Part shown: in pieces, positions 7,735 through 15,133 of the stretch
How positions within the stretch are numbered: position 1 is the stretch's first letter
Layout: every line of letters begins with the position of its first letter
Assembly: GCA_036491125.1 (NCBI GenBank)
Contig: DASXCO010000124.1
Coordinates: 1 to 44,849, forward strand
Direction: 5' to 3'
Length of the DNA stretch: 44,849 bases
Origin: Acidimicrobiales bacterium
Lineage (GTDB): Bacteria > Actinomycetota > Acidimicrobiia > Acidimicrobiales > AC-9
The notes under the pieces: model-generated
What the model was told of the DNA's origin: nothing
Seen by the model: only the letters and a program-made list of their open reading frames with translations
The model's database searches: none
Translations under genes and position numbers: made by a program

Positions 7735-7982
7735 TCAGCCTCGAAGCCCTGACCGCCCAGCGCGGGGTCCGTCACCGCGACTGCCGGACTTGCCGACACC
7801 TCGAGCCCCAGGGCGACGGCCTCAACTACGGATGGTGCGGCGCCCACGAGATGTTCGTGAAGTTCTACCACCCACCGGGTGAGTTCTGGTCCCAGTGTCA
7901 GTTCAAGGCGATCGCCAGAGAGCGGACGTCAATGCCGCGCCGCCAAGCGGCGATCGACGGCGCGCAGGACGAAGAGAAGTGA
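7731..7982 (+). CDS. Four-cysteine small protein, candidate iron-sulfur or zinc protein
   Basis: 83 residues; ATG overlaps the stop of the molybdopterin enzyme gene (ATGA), so it is the fourth coupled gene of the nirBD operon. Four cysteines, C18-x2-C21-x14-C36-x19-C56, each followed by aromatic or His residues (CRHL, YGWCGAH, FWSQCQF), form one compact metal site. The order CxxC...GxC...C recalls high-potential iron-sulfur proteins and the small HiPIP-like subunits of some glycyl-radical enzymes, but the spacing differs and no family is firmly recognised. A zinc ribbon is the alternative. There is no signal peptide. Its last 54 bases overlap the convergent channel gene. Confidence 0.75.
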   Translation: MISLEALTAQRGVRHRDCRTCRHLEPQGDGLNYGWCGAHEMFVKFYHPPGEFWSQCQFKAIARERTSMPRRQAAIDGAQDEEK

Positions 7983-8594
7983 CCATGAGTACAAGGCGGC
8001 GTTCGCGCTCCAGAAGGAGATCGGGATCGAGATCAGGAACACTGCTGGCACCATCAGCCAGTTCTCGTGACGCCGGACCTCACGGCGGCCGAGGTCGGAC
8101 AGCAGCCCCGCCCGGATGGCGTGGACGACAAGGATCCTGGCGACGATGGAGACGATCGTCACCGTCAGCGCGTACAGGATGATGGCTGCGGGCTGGTGTC
8201 CGTAGAGCCCGAGGATCCGCGTCGGGAAGGGCAGGAACGCCACCAGGCCGAGGTACACGAGATTGATCACCGTGAGCGCGGTGTCGATGTGGTCGACGCC
8301 GCGAAAGAAGATGTGGTGACGGACCCAGAGCAGCCCGATCACGGCGAAGCCCAGGGCGTACGAGAAATACTCCTGTCCGTGGTCCAGCAGGCGGCTTCCG
8401 AGCACCCCCTGGTGCCCCGCCCCCAGCGTGGGAACGCCGATGTTGAGCACGAGGAGGGTCAGCGCGATGGCGAACACCCCGTCGCTGAGCGCCACGGTGC
8501 GGTCGTAGTCGAACCTTCGCTCGGCGGGGTCCTCGGCCTCGGAGCCCGCGGAGCCGGTCGAGTCGGGAGTGGCCGCCTCGCCGCGGTCGGGCAT
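7929..8594 (-). CDS. TMEM175/DUF1211-family membrane protein, putative potassium channel
   Basis: 221 residues. After an acidic, low-complexity N-terminus (to about residue 28) comes the signature region RTVALSDGVFAIALTLLVLNI, close to the family R-x3-FSDGVFAI filter helix, with Leu in place of Phe. About five more hydrophobic segments follow (YALGFAVIGLLWVRHHIFF, TVINLVYLGLVAFLPFP, IILYALTVTIVSIVARI, WLMVPAVFLISIPISFW, LYSWSLLFVL). Bacterial members have six helices and form tetrameric K+ channels. The start at 8594 is supported by TACTCT six bases upstream. The 3' end overlaps the opposite-strand four-cysteine gene by 54 bases. Confidence 0.88.
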   Translation of the reverse strand: MPDRGEAATPDSTGSAGSEAEDPAERRFDYDRTVALSDGVFAIALTLLVLNIGVPTLGAGHQGVLGSRLLDHGQEYFSYALGFAVIGLLWVRHHIFFRGVDHIDTALTVINLVYLGLVAFLPFPTRILGLYGHQPAAIILYALTVTIVSIVARILVVHAIRAGLLSDLGRREVRRHENWLMVPAVFLISIPISFWSANAALYSWSLLFVLRAVDRRLAARH

Positions 8595-8600
8595 CGAAGC

Positions 8601-8606
8601 AGAGTA
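8601..8606 (-). promoter_or_regulatory. Leaderless -10 element (TACTCT) of the TMEM175-type gene
   Basis: TACTCT on the minus strand lies 6 bases before the ATG at 8594, so transcription should begin at or next to the start codon. Confidence 0.5.
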
Positions 8607-8862
8607 TGGCTGGTCGGACCTGCTCGCTCGGGGAGGCGGCGGCCTCGACCCGGACCAAAGGGGGGCAATCTGGCACCCGCTGTGACTTCCGCCACTCGAT
8701 GATCGCCGTCCAGCTCGGTTCATCGGCGGGTCGCCGGGGAAGGACTAGTCGGGGAATGAACAGTCGATCCCGAAACGTTGCGCGCGCAAAGCGGTTCGCG
8801 TCAGTCACAATGGAGTCCTGCGAGAGTGCAGGCGGCTCCCCGACGAGCGAGGAGGTCAATCC

Positions 8863-9132
8863 GTGGTGGACCAGATCATTCGACTCTTGGACCAGAGAAT
8901 CGACGACTTCCTCAGTTCGCGCGACCCCGTGATCTCGGCCAGCCGAGTCATCGACCCCCTCCTGGAGATCTGGGGCCTGGCTTCCGAGGTGGATCCTTCG
9001 GTCGCCGTTCCGGTGGAGCGGCTGCTCACGGCCCTCGTCGGCCGGGAGCTCACGACCCTGGATGAGCTGACCGGGGCCATGGATGAGGTTCGGGCGGCCG
9101 TGGCCGCCCAGGCCCTTCCGACCGGCGTCTGA
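8863..9132 (+). CDS. Hypothetical small helical protein
   Basis: 89 residues from GTG 8863, preceded by GGAGGT (8851-8856) at ideal distance, which is the main evidence that it is real. The sequence (MVDQIIRLLDQRIDDFLSSR, then VDPSVAVPVERLLTALVGRE and LDELTGAMDEVRAAVAAQ) is predicted as amphipathic helices with no cysteine, signal or membrane segment. No family is recognised. It is convergent with the zinc-ribbon gene 40 bases downstream. A perfect 12-base palindrome (TTGCGCGCGCAA, 8778-8789) lies in its upstream region and could be a regulator site. Confidence 0.6.
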   Translation: MVDQIIRLLDQRIDDFLSSRDPVISASRVIDPLLEIWGLASEVDPSVAVPVERLLTALVGRELTTLDELTGAMDEVRAAVAAQALPTGV

Positions 9133-9172
9133 TCTCGCCTCCGGCGCCGCCCGACGTCGGGCGAAAAGGGAG

Positions 9173-10003
9173 CTAGCCGGGCTGTGCGGCCCGTTGCCCC
9201 GGATCCTGGGGCACCGCCGGACGGGGGCCCGAGCGGCCGTTGCTGCGCCAGCGCCGACTGCCGACGACCAGCAGGTTGGCGATGACGGCCAGAGAGCGCC
9301 TCGACGTCCTGTGGGTCCGGCGTGGGCGGGTGGAGGCGGTACCCGGGCGGTGCGAGCCGGGCGGCCTGACGGCGGGAGCTCGCGGTGCCGACGTCGGGGA
9401 GGCGTCGTCGGTGGGGTCGTCGAACTCGCTGGGAGGCGGTGCCGGGTCCGGGCCTCGCGGCAACGCCAGGGGACCGGCGGCCAAACCGAGCAGACCGATC
9501 CCGCACACCGTGCAGTACCGCTGGGCAGGTTGGACCACGTGGCCGTTCGGACAGAGCCCGGGCATCGACACCCCGCACTGGGTGCAGTACAGGTGGGCCG
9601 CGTCGACGTCGTGACCGTTGGGGCAGACCGCTGGCACGCTCAGTCCACATTGGGTGCAGAACCGGTTGCCGGCAGCCACCTCGTGGCCGTTGGCGCACCG
9701 ACCTGGCATCCGGGCTCCGCACTCGGTGCAGAAGCGGTTGCCGGGGTGGACCTCATGACCATTGACGCACCGAGCCTGCATCGCCAACCCGCAATAGGTG
9801 CAGTAGCGATTCCCCGGATCCACCTCGTGGCCGTTGGCGCACAGACTTGGCATCCGGGCACCGCATTCGGTGCAGAACCGGTTGCCCGGATGGACCTCGT
9901 GCCCTCTCACACAGTGACCGGCCAGGCGCGCTCCGCACTCGGTGCAGAACCGGTTGCCCGCCCTCACCTCGTGGCCGTTCAGGCACATGGCCCATCGCCC
10001 CAC
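9173..10003 (-). CDS. Seven-fold tandem zinc-ribbon repeat protein
   Basis: 276 residues. Residues about 7-174 are seven consecutive 24-residue units of the form C-x3-H-x8-FC-x2-CG (for example CVRGHEVHPGNRFCTECGAR), each with three Cys and one His able to bind a zinc ion. A Pro/Arg/Ser-rich tail follows, with one short hydrophobic stretch (LAVIANLLVVG), too short for a clear membrane helix. GTG 10003 was chosen because TACCCT sits 7 bases upstream; ATG 9988 is the alternative. Most zinc-ribbon proteins carry one or two ribbons fused to a membrane or enzyme domain, so seven without a partner domain is unusual. Function unknown. Confidence 0.82.
   Translation of the reverse strand: MGRWAMCLNGHEVRAGNRFCTECGARLAGHCVRGHEVHPGNRFCTECGARMPSLCANGHEVDPGNRYCTYCGLAMQARCVNGHEVHPGNRFCTECGARMPGRCANGHEVAAGNRFCTQCGLSVPAVCPNGHDVDAAHLYCTQCGVSMPGLCPNGHVVQPAQRYCTVCGIGLLGLAAGPLALPRGPDPAPPPSEFDDPTDDASPTSAPRAPAVRPPGSHRPGTASTRPRRTHRTSRRSLAVIANLLVVGSRRWRSNGRSGPRPAVPQDPGQRAAQPG
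9482..9985 (-). repeat. Seven 72-base tandem repeats encoding zinc-ribbon units
   Basis: Each unit encodes 24 residues. Units 1, 2 and 4 are most alike (NGHEV...GNRFCTECGAR), while units 6 and 7 are the most diverged (NGHDVDAAHLYCTQCG, NGHVVQPAQRYCTVCG). The gradient suggests growth of the array by unequal duplication at the N-terminal end. Confidence 0.85.
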
Positions 10004-10010
10004 GTGGACC

Positions 10011-10016
10011 AGGGTA
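10011..10016 (-). promoter_or_regulatory. Leaderless -10 element (TACCCT) of the zinc-ribbon gene
   Basis: TACCCT on the minus strand lies 7 bases before GTG 10003. This favours the GTG over the internal ATG at 9988. Confidence 0.45.
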
Positions 10017-10108
10017 GTCAGACTCCCCGCCAGGGGGACTACATTCGGGTGACGCCCGGACCGGTCCGCGGCGGCGGGCTCCTGGGCCACGCGGTCGGGG
10101 ACGGGCAC

Positions 10109-10114
10109 TAGGTT
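10109..10114 (+). promoter_or_regulatory. Leaderless -10 element (TAGGTT) of the HAD gene
   Basis: TAGGTT lies 6 bases before GTG 10121, and there is no Shine-Dalgarno sequence in between. Confidence 0.5.
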
Positions 10115-10120
10115 CTGTCC

Positions 10121-10867
10121 GTGCGATTGAGCAACGGCCCGATCGAGGCGGTGCTGCTCGACGCGGGCGGAGTCCTCCTGCTTCCCGATCCGGCCGAGCT
10201 GCGACGGTTGCTGGCGCCCTTCGGCGGGACGCCCGATGACGAGACGTGCCGGCGGGCGCACTACGCGTGCATGCGCGAGGTCGATCGCCTCGGAGGAGCG
10301 GATTGGCCGGTCGTCGACCGCGTACTGGCTCGGGTAGCCGGGGTGGCGGAGAACCGCCTCGACTGGGCCGTGTCCGTCGTCGAAGAGGTATATCTGCGCC
10401 TTCCGTGGGTACCCGTCCGCGATGCAGCCGAGTCGCTTCTCGAGCTGCAGGCGGCCGGCTATCCCCTGGCGGTCGTGTCGAACGCCACCGGGACCATGGA
10501 GCAGCAGCTGGCCGACCATCAGATCTGCGCCGCGGATGGTGGCTCGGCCGCCCAGGTGGCGGTGGTGGTCGACTCGGACGTGGTCGGGGTGGAGAAGCCC
10601 GATCCGGCGATCTTCGGTATCGCCCTCGAGGCCCTGGGCCTCCCGCCTGACGACTGCATCTACGTGGGCGACACGGTCCACTTCGACGTCAACGGGGCAC
10701 GGGCAGCTGGGCTCAGCCCGGTGCACCTCGATCCGTACCGATGGTGTCCCGGCGCCGACCATGCGCACGTGAGCTCGCTCGCCGAGCTGGCGCGAGCGCT
10801 GATCCCGATGGCATCACCGCCGGCCCGCCCGACGACGGGGGATACCGGCGCCTCGGGAGGTCGGTGA
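10121..10867 (+). CDS. HAD-superfamily hydrolase (subfamily IA type)
   Basis: 248 residues. All four HAD motifs are present: motif I LLDAGGVLLL with the nucleophile D14, motif II VVSNATG, motif III VGVEKPDPAIF with the Lys, and motif IV YVGDTVHFDVNGA with the acidic pair. A helical cap lies between motifs I and II. It should be a cytoplasmic phosphatase acting on a small phosphorylated metabolite; the DxGG form of motif I is common in family IA. The stop overlaps the GTG of the next gene (GTGA), so the phosphatase and the membrane protein are co-translated, which hints at removal of phosphate from a sugar or lipid used by that protein. Confidence 0.88.
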   Translation: MRLSNGPIEAVLLDAGGVLLLPDPAELRRLLAPFGGTPDDETCRRAHYACMREVDRLGGADWPVVDRVLARVAGVAENRLDWAVSVVEEVYLRLPWVPVRDAAESLLELQAAGYPLAVVSNATGTMEQQLADHQICAADGGSAAQVAVVVDSDVVGVEKPDPAIFGIALEALGLPPDDCIYVGDTVHFDVNGARAAGLSPVHLDPYRWCPGADHAHVSSLAELARALIPMASPPARPTTGDTGASGGR

Positions 10868-12186
10868 CGATCTCGACCCCGAGGTCGGCGACCACCGCCG
10901 CCCGCACCACCCCGTCGTGGATAACCGGATGGCGATGCACCGCGCTGCTCGTGCTCGTCGCGGTGGCGGCCCGGGTGGCGTACTGGAAGCTCGCCATCCC
11001 CGGCTACCACCCCATCAGTGACGCGGGCCAGTACTCGGAGCTGGCCTGGAACGTCGCCCACGGCAAGGGCCTGGAAATGGTCTTCCCCGCCCTCACCCCT
11101 CACCCCTCGGCCTTCCGCCCGCCCGTCTACCCGCTTCTCCTGGGCTTCTGGTATTTCGTCTTCGGGTCATCAGTCGGCGCCGGGCAGGCGTTCAGTGTCG
11201 TGACCGGCGTCGCCGCGGTGCTCCTCACCGCGCGCCTGTCCCGTCGCCTTGCGGGCCCCGTCGCCGGTGTGGTCGCTGGCCTGGCCGTCGCTGTCTACCT
11301 GCCTCTGGTGGCCGACGACGTGACGCTGCTCACCGAGTCGCTGTCGATGGTCCTGCTGGCCGGCACTCTCCTGCTGCTCGTCGAACGACGGCCGGTGCTC
11401 GCCGGCCTGACCTCCGGGCTGCTCATCCTCACGCGGCCCAGCGCTCAGGGCTTCGCTCTCGTCGCCGTGCTGTGGCTGTGGTGGACGGTGGGTTGGCGCC
11501 GGGCGCTCTACTTCCTGGCCGCGGTCGCCCTGCTCTTCGCCGGGTGGGTCATCCGCAACGAGATCCAGCTGGGCTCTCCGGTGACGTTCACGTCCAACGG
11601 CTTCAACCTGGCTGCCATGTACTCCACCCAGGCGCAGCAGACCGGCGGGTTCGTGGATCCCGTCTTCGACCCGCGGTTCCGAGACCTGCGTCTCCTGCAG
11701 TTCGACGAGGTGAAGTGGAGCCGGACGCTGACCGACCGCGGCATCGCCGGGCTCGAGCACAACCCGTTGTACGTGTTCAACGTGGTCGGCTCGAACAGCA
11801 AGGCCTGGTTCGAGCTCGTCCCGACCACCGGTGACTCGGCCGAGCGTCTCGACGGACGCAACATCACCGTGCGCCACTGGGCGCTACCGGAGTTCTACCT
11901 CTTCACGGTGGGAGGCATCGCCGGGCTGGTCGTGACCCGCAGGCAGCGCAGCACGGTTCTGCTCATCGCCGTGAGCCTGTACTTCACCGCCGCCAGCCTG
12001 GTCCTGCTGGCGCCGCCCCGATTGCGGGCCCCGTTCGATCTGATCAACTGCGTCGGGCTCGGGCTCCTGGCCGCGTGGTGGTGGCAACGTCGCCACAGGG
12101 TGGAGGAGCCAGCCGTCGATCCAGGCGTGACGGAGGAGCAGCCTCCGCCCCCCGGGGAGCGGTCGCTCTCACGACCCTCGCCCTGA
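10864..12186 (+). CDS. Polytopic membrane protein, putative GT39/ArnT-like glycosyltransferase
   Basis: 440 residues with about ten hydrophobic helices. The first (WRCTALLVLVAVAARVAYW) is followed by a periplasmic loop with DAGQYSELAWNVAHGKG, where the acidic residue after the first helix is typical of GT-C and dolichyl-phosphate-mannose transferases, and by FRPPVYPLLLGFWY, also characteristic. A late segment has WALPEFYLFTVGGIAGLVV and PPRLRAPFDLINCVG. The fold suggests transfer of a lipid-linked sugar outside the membrane; donor and acceptor are unknown. The start GTG 10864 overlaps the HAD stop. A 3' Pro-rich tail (about 25 residues) is cytoplasmic. Confidence 0.75.
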   Translation: MTISTPRSATTAARTTPSWITGWRCTALLVLVAVAARVAYWKLAIPGYHPISDAGQYSELAWNVAHGKGLEMVFPALTPHPSAFRPPVYPLLLGFWYFVFGSSVGAGQAFSVVTGVAAVLLTARLSRRLAGPVAGVVAGLAVAVYLPLVADDVTLLTESLSMVLLAGTLLLLVERRPVLAGLTSGLLILTRPSAQGFALVAVLWLWWTVGWRRALYFLAAVALLFAGWVIRNEIQLGSPVTFTSNGFNLAAMYSTQAQQTGGFVDPVFDPRFRDLRLLQFDEVKWSRTLTDRGIAGLEHNPLYVFNVVGSNSKAWFELVPTTGDSAERLDGRNITVRHWALPEFYLFTVGGIAGLVVTRRQRSTVLLIAVSLYFTAASLVLLAPPRLRAPFDLINCVGLGLLAAWWWQRRHRVEEPAVDPGVTEEQPPPPGERSLSRPSP

Positions 12187-12209
12187 CTGGCGGTCCGGCC
12201 GTGGGTGTC

Positions 12210-12674
12210 TCAGGCGCCGATGACGTCGGGGCGGCCGAGCCCGCCGACCTCGCACAGGGCGAAGTAACCGTCGCGGATCACGCCGGCGTCGACCACCGAC
12301 GTCACGTTGCCCTCGGCGTCGAGGTCGAGGTTGGCGCCGTGGATGGCGAACCACACGTCGGTCAGGCCCTGCACGTCGCTCGGGACGGTGAGGGTGTGGA
12401 TGGACCCGGCCGGCTCGTAGAGGTAGGAGCCAGGGGTGTTGACCTCCGGGTACTCGAGGTACTTCCAGCTCCCGGCCAGGGTCACGGCGTGCACCGGTCC
12501 GGTGTGCTTGTGCGTGGGGATCGTGGTGCCGGGCTCGAAGCGCGACCTGACGACCCACAGGCCCTGTTCCACGTCGATCTGCAGCAGCTGTATGTGCACC
12601 CCTCCGCCGGTATCCACGAAGGGGAGGTCGTCCTCGGCCCGGTGGAGGGCCCTCGGGAGGTCGATGGTGGTCAT
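12210..12674 (-). CDS. Cupin protein of the 2,4'-dihydroxyacetophenone dioxygenase-like family
   Basis: 154 residues, a single cupin barrel. Motif 1 carries the metal ligands (TTIPTHKHTGPVHAVTLAGSW, with His-x-His and a later His), and motif 2 includes YLYEPAGSIHTLTVP. The remaining blocks (DLPFVDTGGGVHIQLLQID, VWFAIHGANLDLDAEGN) match what I recall of the dihydroxyacetophenone dioxygenase-like family, which cleaves carbon-carbon bonds with non-haem iron. The true substrate is not deducible. The start at 12674 is supported by a leaderless -10 six bases upstream. It is divergent from the LLM oxidoreductase gene, and the hairpin repeats lie between them. Confidence 0.8.
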   Translation of the reverse strand: MTTIDLPRALHRAEDDLPFVDTGGGVHIQLLQIDVEQGLWVVRSRFEPGTTIPTHKHTGPVHAVTLAGSWKYLEYPEVNTPGSYLYEPAGSIHTLTVPSDVQGLTDVWFAIHGANLDLDAEGNVTSVVDAGVIRDGYFALCEVGGLGRPDVIGA

Positions 12675-12680
12675 CGCCCG

Positions 12681-12686
12681 ACTGTA
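12681..12686 (-). promoter_or_regulatory. Leaderless -10 element (TACAGT) of the cupin gene
   Basis: TACAGT on the minus strand lies 6 bases before the ATG at 12674. The matching -35 position falls inside the first hairpin repeat. Confidence 0.5.
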
Positions 12687-12699
12687 GCTTTGCGTCCGA

Positions 12700-12757
12700 C
12701 GGCCGGCCCGGGAGGCCGGCCCGAGGAGAACGGCCGGCCCGGGAGGCCGGCCCGAGG
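12700..12757. repeat. Two 27-base direct repeats, each a perfect GC hairpin
   Basis: Identical copies occupy 12700-12726 and 12731-12757. Each contains GGCCGGCC, a 5-base CGGGA loop and GGCCGGCC again (12701-12721 and 12732-12752), so it can pair with itself or with the other copy. The pair lies between the divergent cupin and LLM promoters, ending 10 bases before the LLM ribosome site. It may be an operator pair, an mRNA leader structure, or a short palindromic repeat family. Confidence 0.8.
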
Positions 12758-12776
12758 CCGGAGAACGGAGGTCCGG

Positions 12777-13754
12777 GTGTTCCAGCTTCGCTTCGATCTG
12801 CGGGTCCCCCCAGTCGCCACCACGACGCACGATCAGCTGTACCGGGAAGCCATGGACATGGTGGGCTGGGCTGACGAGCGCGGCTTCATGGGCATCGTCC
12901 TGTCGGAGCACCACGGTGTGGACGACGGCTACATGAGCTCGCCCCTCACGCTGGCTGCCGGCATGCTCGGGCGGACAAGGCACCTCCTCTGCACGATCGC
13001 GGCCCTGCTGGTCCCCTACCACGACCCGCTCCGCCTCGCCGAGGAGGTGGCCTGCCTGGACCTATTGTCCGGTGGCAACCGTCTCGTGCTCATCATCGGT
13101 CTCGGCTATCGCGAGTCGGAGTTCGAGATGTTCGGCAAGGATCGTTCCCGCCGGGGCCGGCTGGTCGAGGAGGCCGTGGACACGATGCTCCAGGCCTGGA
13201 CCGGCGAGCCCTTCGAGTACCACGGGCGGACGGTACGGGTGACGCCCCGGCCGGTCACCCGCCCTCATCCCACGATGATGATCGGCGGCTCGGCGGACAT
13301 CTCCGCTCGCCGTGCAGCCAGGTTCCACCTCCCGTTCATGCCGCCCCTTGCTGACAACGCTCTTGCCCAGGCCTATTACGAAGAGGCCGAGCGGGTCGGC
13401 TTCGCGTCGCCCTTCGTCGTGATGCCTTCGGGTCCTGGCGCCGTCATCGTCTCCGACGATCCGGAGCGGGTCTGGCACCAGATCGGGCCGCACACGCTCT
13501 ACGACGCCCAGACCTACGCCAGCTGGCAGTACGCGGACCAACGCTCGTCGTGGAGCATCGAGGCCCAGGACGTCGCCGGCGTCCGGGCCAGCGGCCAGTA
13601 CCAGGTCGTGACCCCGGATGAGTGCGTCAAGCTCGCCCGGGAGCATGCGTCGGTCACCCTCCACCCACTCGTCGGGGGCATCGATCCGGCGATCGGCTGG
13701 GAGAGCCTCCAGCTGGTCGTGGACAAGGTCATGCCGGAGCTGGCCCCCGCCTGA
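12777..13754 (+). CDS. LLM-class flavin-dependent oxidoreductase
   Basis: 325 residues of the luciferase-like TIM barrel: [12 protein letters not shown] at the start, [35 protein letters not shown], then [34 protein letters not shown], and [10 protein letters not shown]. Such enzymes use FMNH2 or coenzyme F420; which one is not decidable here. The C-terminal third (after PFMPPLADN) is less conserved. The start is GTG 12777, with GGAGGT (12767-12772) at proper spacing; the open frame extends far upstream through the antisense cupin gene and the hairpin repeats and is not coding there. Substrate unknown. Confidence 0.87.
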   Translation: MFQLRFDLRVPPVATTTHDQLYREAMDMVGWADERGFMGIVLSEHHGVDDGYMSSPLTLAAGMLGRTRHLLCTIAALLVPYHDPLRLAEEVACLDLLSGGNRLVLIIGLGYRESEFEMFGKDRSRRGRLVEEAVDTMLQAWTGEPFEYHGRTVRVTPRPVTRPHPTMMIGGSADISARRAARFHLPFMPPLADNALAQAYYEEAERVGFASPFVVMPSGPGAVIVSDDPERVWHQIGPHTLYDAQTYASWQYADQRSSWSIEAQDVAGVRASGQYQVVTPDECVKLAREHASVTLHPLVGGIDPAIGWESLQLVVDKVMPELAPA

Positions 13755-13791
13755 TATCCGACGAGCGGGGGCGGAATGGAGCCTCGCCCGG

Positions 13792-13823
13792 GGCGGCGAA
13801 ACCGCCGGGAGTAGAGCCGGCGG
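13792..13823. terminator. Overlapping GC hairpins after the LLM gene
   Basis: GGCGG-CGAAA-CCGCC (13792-13806) and CCGCCGG-8 bases-CCGGCGG (13802-13823) share the central CCGCC and exclude one another. No U-tract follows, so termination is possible but not certain. Confidence 0.35.
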
Positions 13824-13893
13824 CGGGGAACGATGGTGGTTGCCCGGGCGTTCTACCGAGCGAGGACGTCGCCATCAGAGAGGGAAACAAACC

Positions 13894-14541
13894 ATGTTGT
13901 TTGGTCGGCACAAGACCGACATGCCGGACGAGAGCCGGGCGCTCGCCGGGAGGATGGGGCAGATGCCCGTTCCCGACCGTCATTTCGTCAACGGCAACCC
14001 GCTCGAGCCTCCGTTCCCCGAGGGTCTGGAGCAGGCGGTGTTCGGCATGGGTTGCTTCTGGGGGGAGGAGCGGAAGTTCTGGGAAGCCGAAGGGGTCTTC
14101 ACCACCGCCGTCGGCTACGCCGGGGGCTTCACGCCCAACCCGACCTACGAGGAGGTCTGCTCGGGACGCACTGGCCATGTCGAGGTGGTACTGGTCGTGT
14201 TCGACCCGAAGCGCACCAGCTACGAGGCGCTGCTGCGGATCTTCTGGGAGGGCCATGACCCGACCCAGGGCATGCGCCAGGGCAATGACGTCGGCACCCA
14301 GTACCGCTCGGCCATCTACACCTATTCTCCCGCCCAGCAGAAGGCGGCCGAGAGCTCCAGGGACGCCTACCAGGAGGTGCTGACGGCGGCCGGGCACGGC
14401 CCGATCACGACCGAGATCCGAGAGGCGCCTGCCTTCTACTACGCCGAGGACTACCACCAGCAGTACCTGGCCAAGAATCCCCATGGCTACTGCGGCATCG
14501 GAGGAACCGGCGTCAGCTGCCCGACCGGGCTCGTCTCGTGA
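13894..14541 (+). CDS. msrA: Peptide-methionine (S)-S-oxide reductase
   Basis: 215 residues, the normal long bacterial form. The catalytic motif [13 protein letters not shown] places the nucleophilic Cys at 54. It is followed by [44 protein letters not shown] and [28 protein letters not shown], with C-terminal Cys residues able to act as resolving thiols. It repairs oxidised methionine in proteins, fed by thioredoxin. The start ATG 13894 has GAGAGGG about ten bases upstream. It is a single gene; the neighbours do not suggest an operon. Confidence 0.95.
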   Translation: MLFGRHKTDMPDESRALAGRMGQMPVPDRHFVNGNPLEPPFPEGLEQAVFGMGCFWGEERKFWEAEGVFTTAVGYAGGFTPNPTYEEVCSGRTGHVEVVLVVFDPKRTSYEALLRIFWEGHDPTQGMRQGNDVGTQYRSAIYTYSPAQQKAAESSRDAYQEVLTAAGHGPITTEIREAPAFYYAEDYHQQYLAKNPHGYCGIGGTGVSCPTGLVS

Positions 14542-14565
14542 CCTGAGCGTCTCCCGGACCAGTCC

Positions 14566-14913
14566 TCAGCCCCAGCCCAGCTGGGTGAGCCTGGCGTCGT
14601 CGATGCCGAAGTGGTGGGCCACTTCGTGCACGACCGTGCGGCGGACCTGCCGGACGACCTCCTCTTCGGTCTCAAAGGCGGCGCAGATGGTCTGGCGGAA
14701 GATCGTGATCCGGTCGGGCATGACCATGCCGGAATAGCCCGAACTGCGCTGAGTGAGCGGGATGCCCTCGTACAGGCCGAGCAGATTGCCCCGGCGCGAC
14801 CGCTCCTCGACGAAGACCGAGACGTTGTCCATGGCCCGGCCCAGCTCGGCCGGCAGCCCGTCGAGGGCCTCGGCCACGAGCTCCTCGAAGCGGGCGTCCG
14901 AGACCACGACCAT
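14566..14913 (-). CDS. Minizincin-type metallopeptidase family protein
   Basis: 115 residues with the zincin motif VVHEVAHHFGIDDARL (HExxHxxGxxD) near the C-terminus and the usual N-terminal helix VSDARFEELVAEALDGLPAEL. This short DUF1025-like form is widespread in actinobacteria and is presumed to be a peptidase, though its activity is unproven. The start was placed at ATG 14913 because the family begins there; a -10-like GATGCT (one mismatch to TAnnnT) is six bases upstream. An in-frame ATG at 15036 would add 41 unrelated residues. It is convergent with msrA across 24 bases. Confidence 0.85.
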   Translation of the reverse strand: MVVVSDARFEELVAEALDGLPAELGRAMDNVSVFVEERSRRGNLLGLYEGIPLTQRSSGYSGMVMPDRITIFRQTICAAFETEEEVVRQVRRTVVHEVAHHFGIDDARLTQLGWG

Positions 14914-15133
14914 GGGACCAGCATCCCACCAGTCCTGCTGTAGGGCTCCCTGGCGGGCGCAGGCCCGCGGGAGGGGGTTTCGGTCCGGGAAACCGAGGAA
15001 CGAGGGGCGAGCGTGGCGAATATAGGGAACGTCCACGACGCGCCTGGGTGGGCGGGGCCCACCGGCGGGCGATGCCCTCCAGGACCTCGAGACGGTCTAC
15101 CCTCGCCGCCACCACCCCGCCCATGGCCTTCCT

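Noticed and set aside
7731-7982. Firm assignment of the four-cysteine protein as a HiPIP
   Set aside because: Cysteine order is similar but spacing (2, 14, 19) differs from classical HiPIP (2, 16, 13) and there is no export signal, so it is kept as a hypothesis only.
9173-9480. A frameshifted membrane domain at the C-terminus of the zinc-ribbon protein
   Set aside because: The only hydrophobic run (about 11 residues) is short, and neither other frame gives a plausible membrane domain, so no frameshift is claimed.
12075-12776. Long in-frame extension upstream of the LLM gene
   Set aside because: It runs antisense through the cupin gene and the hairpin repeats and has no family match. GTG 12777 has a good ribosome site and begins the LLM domain.
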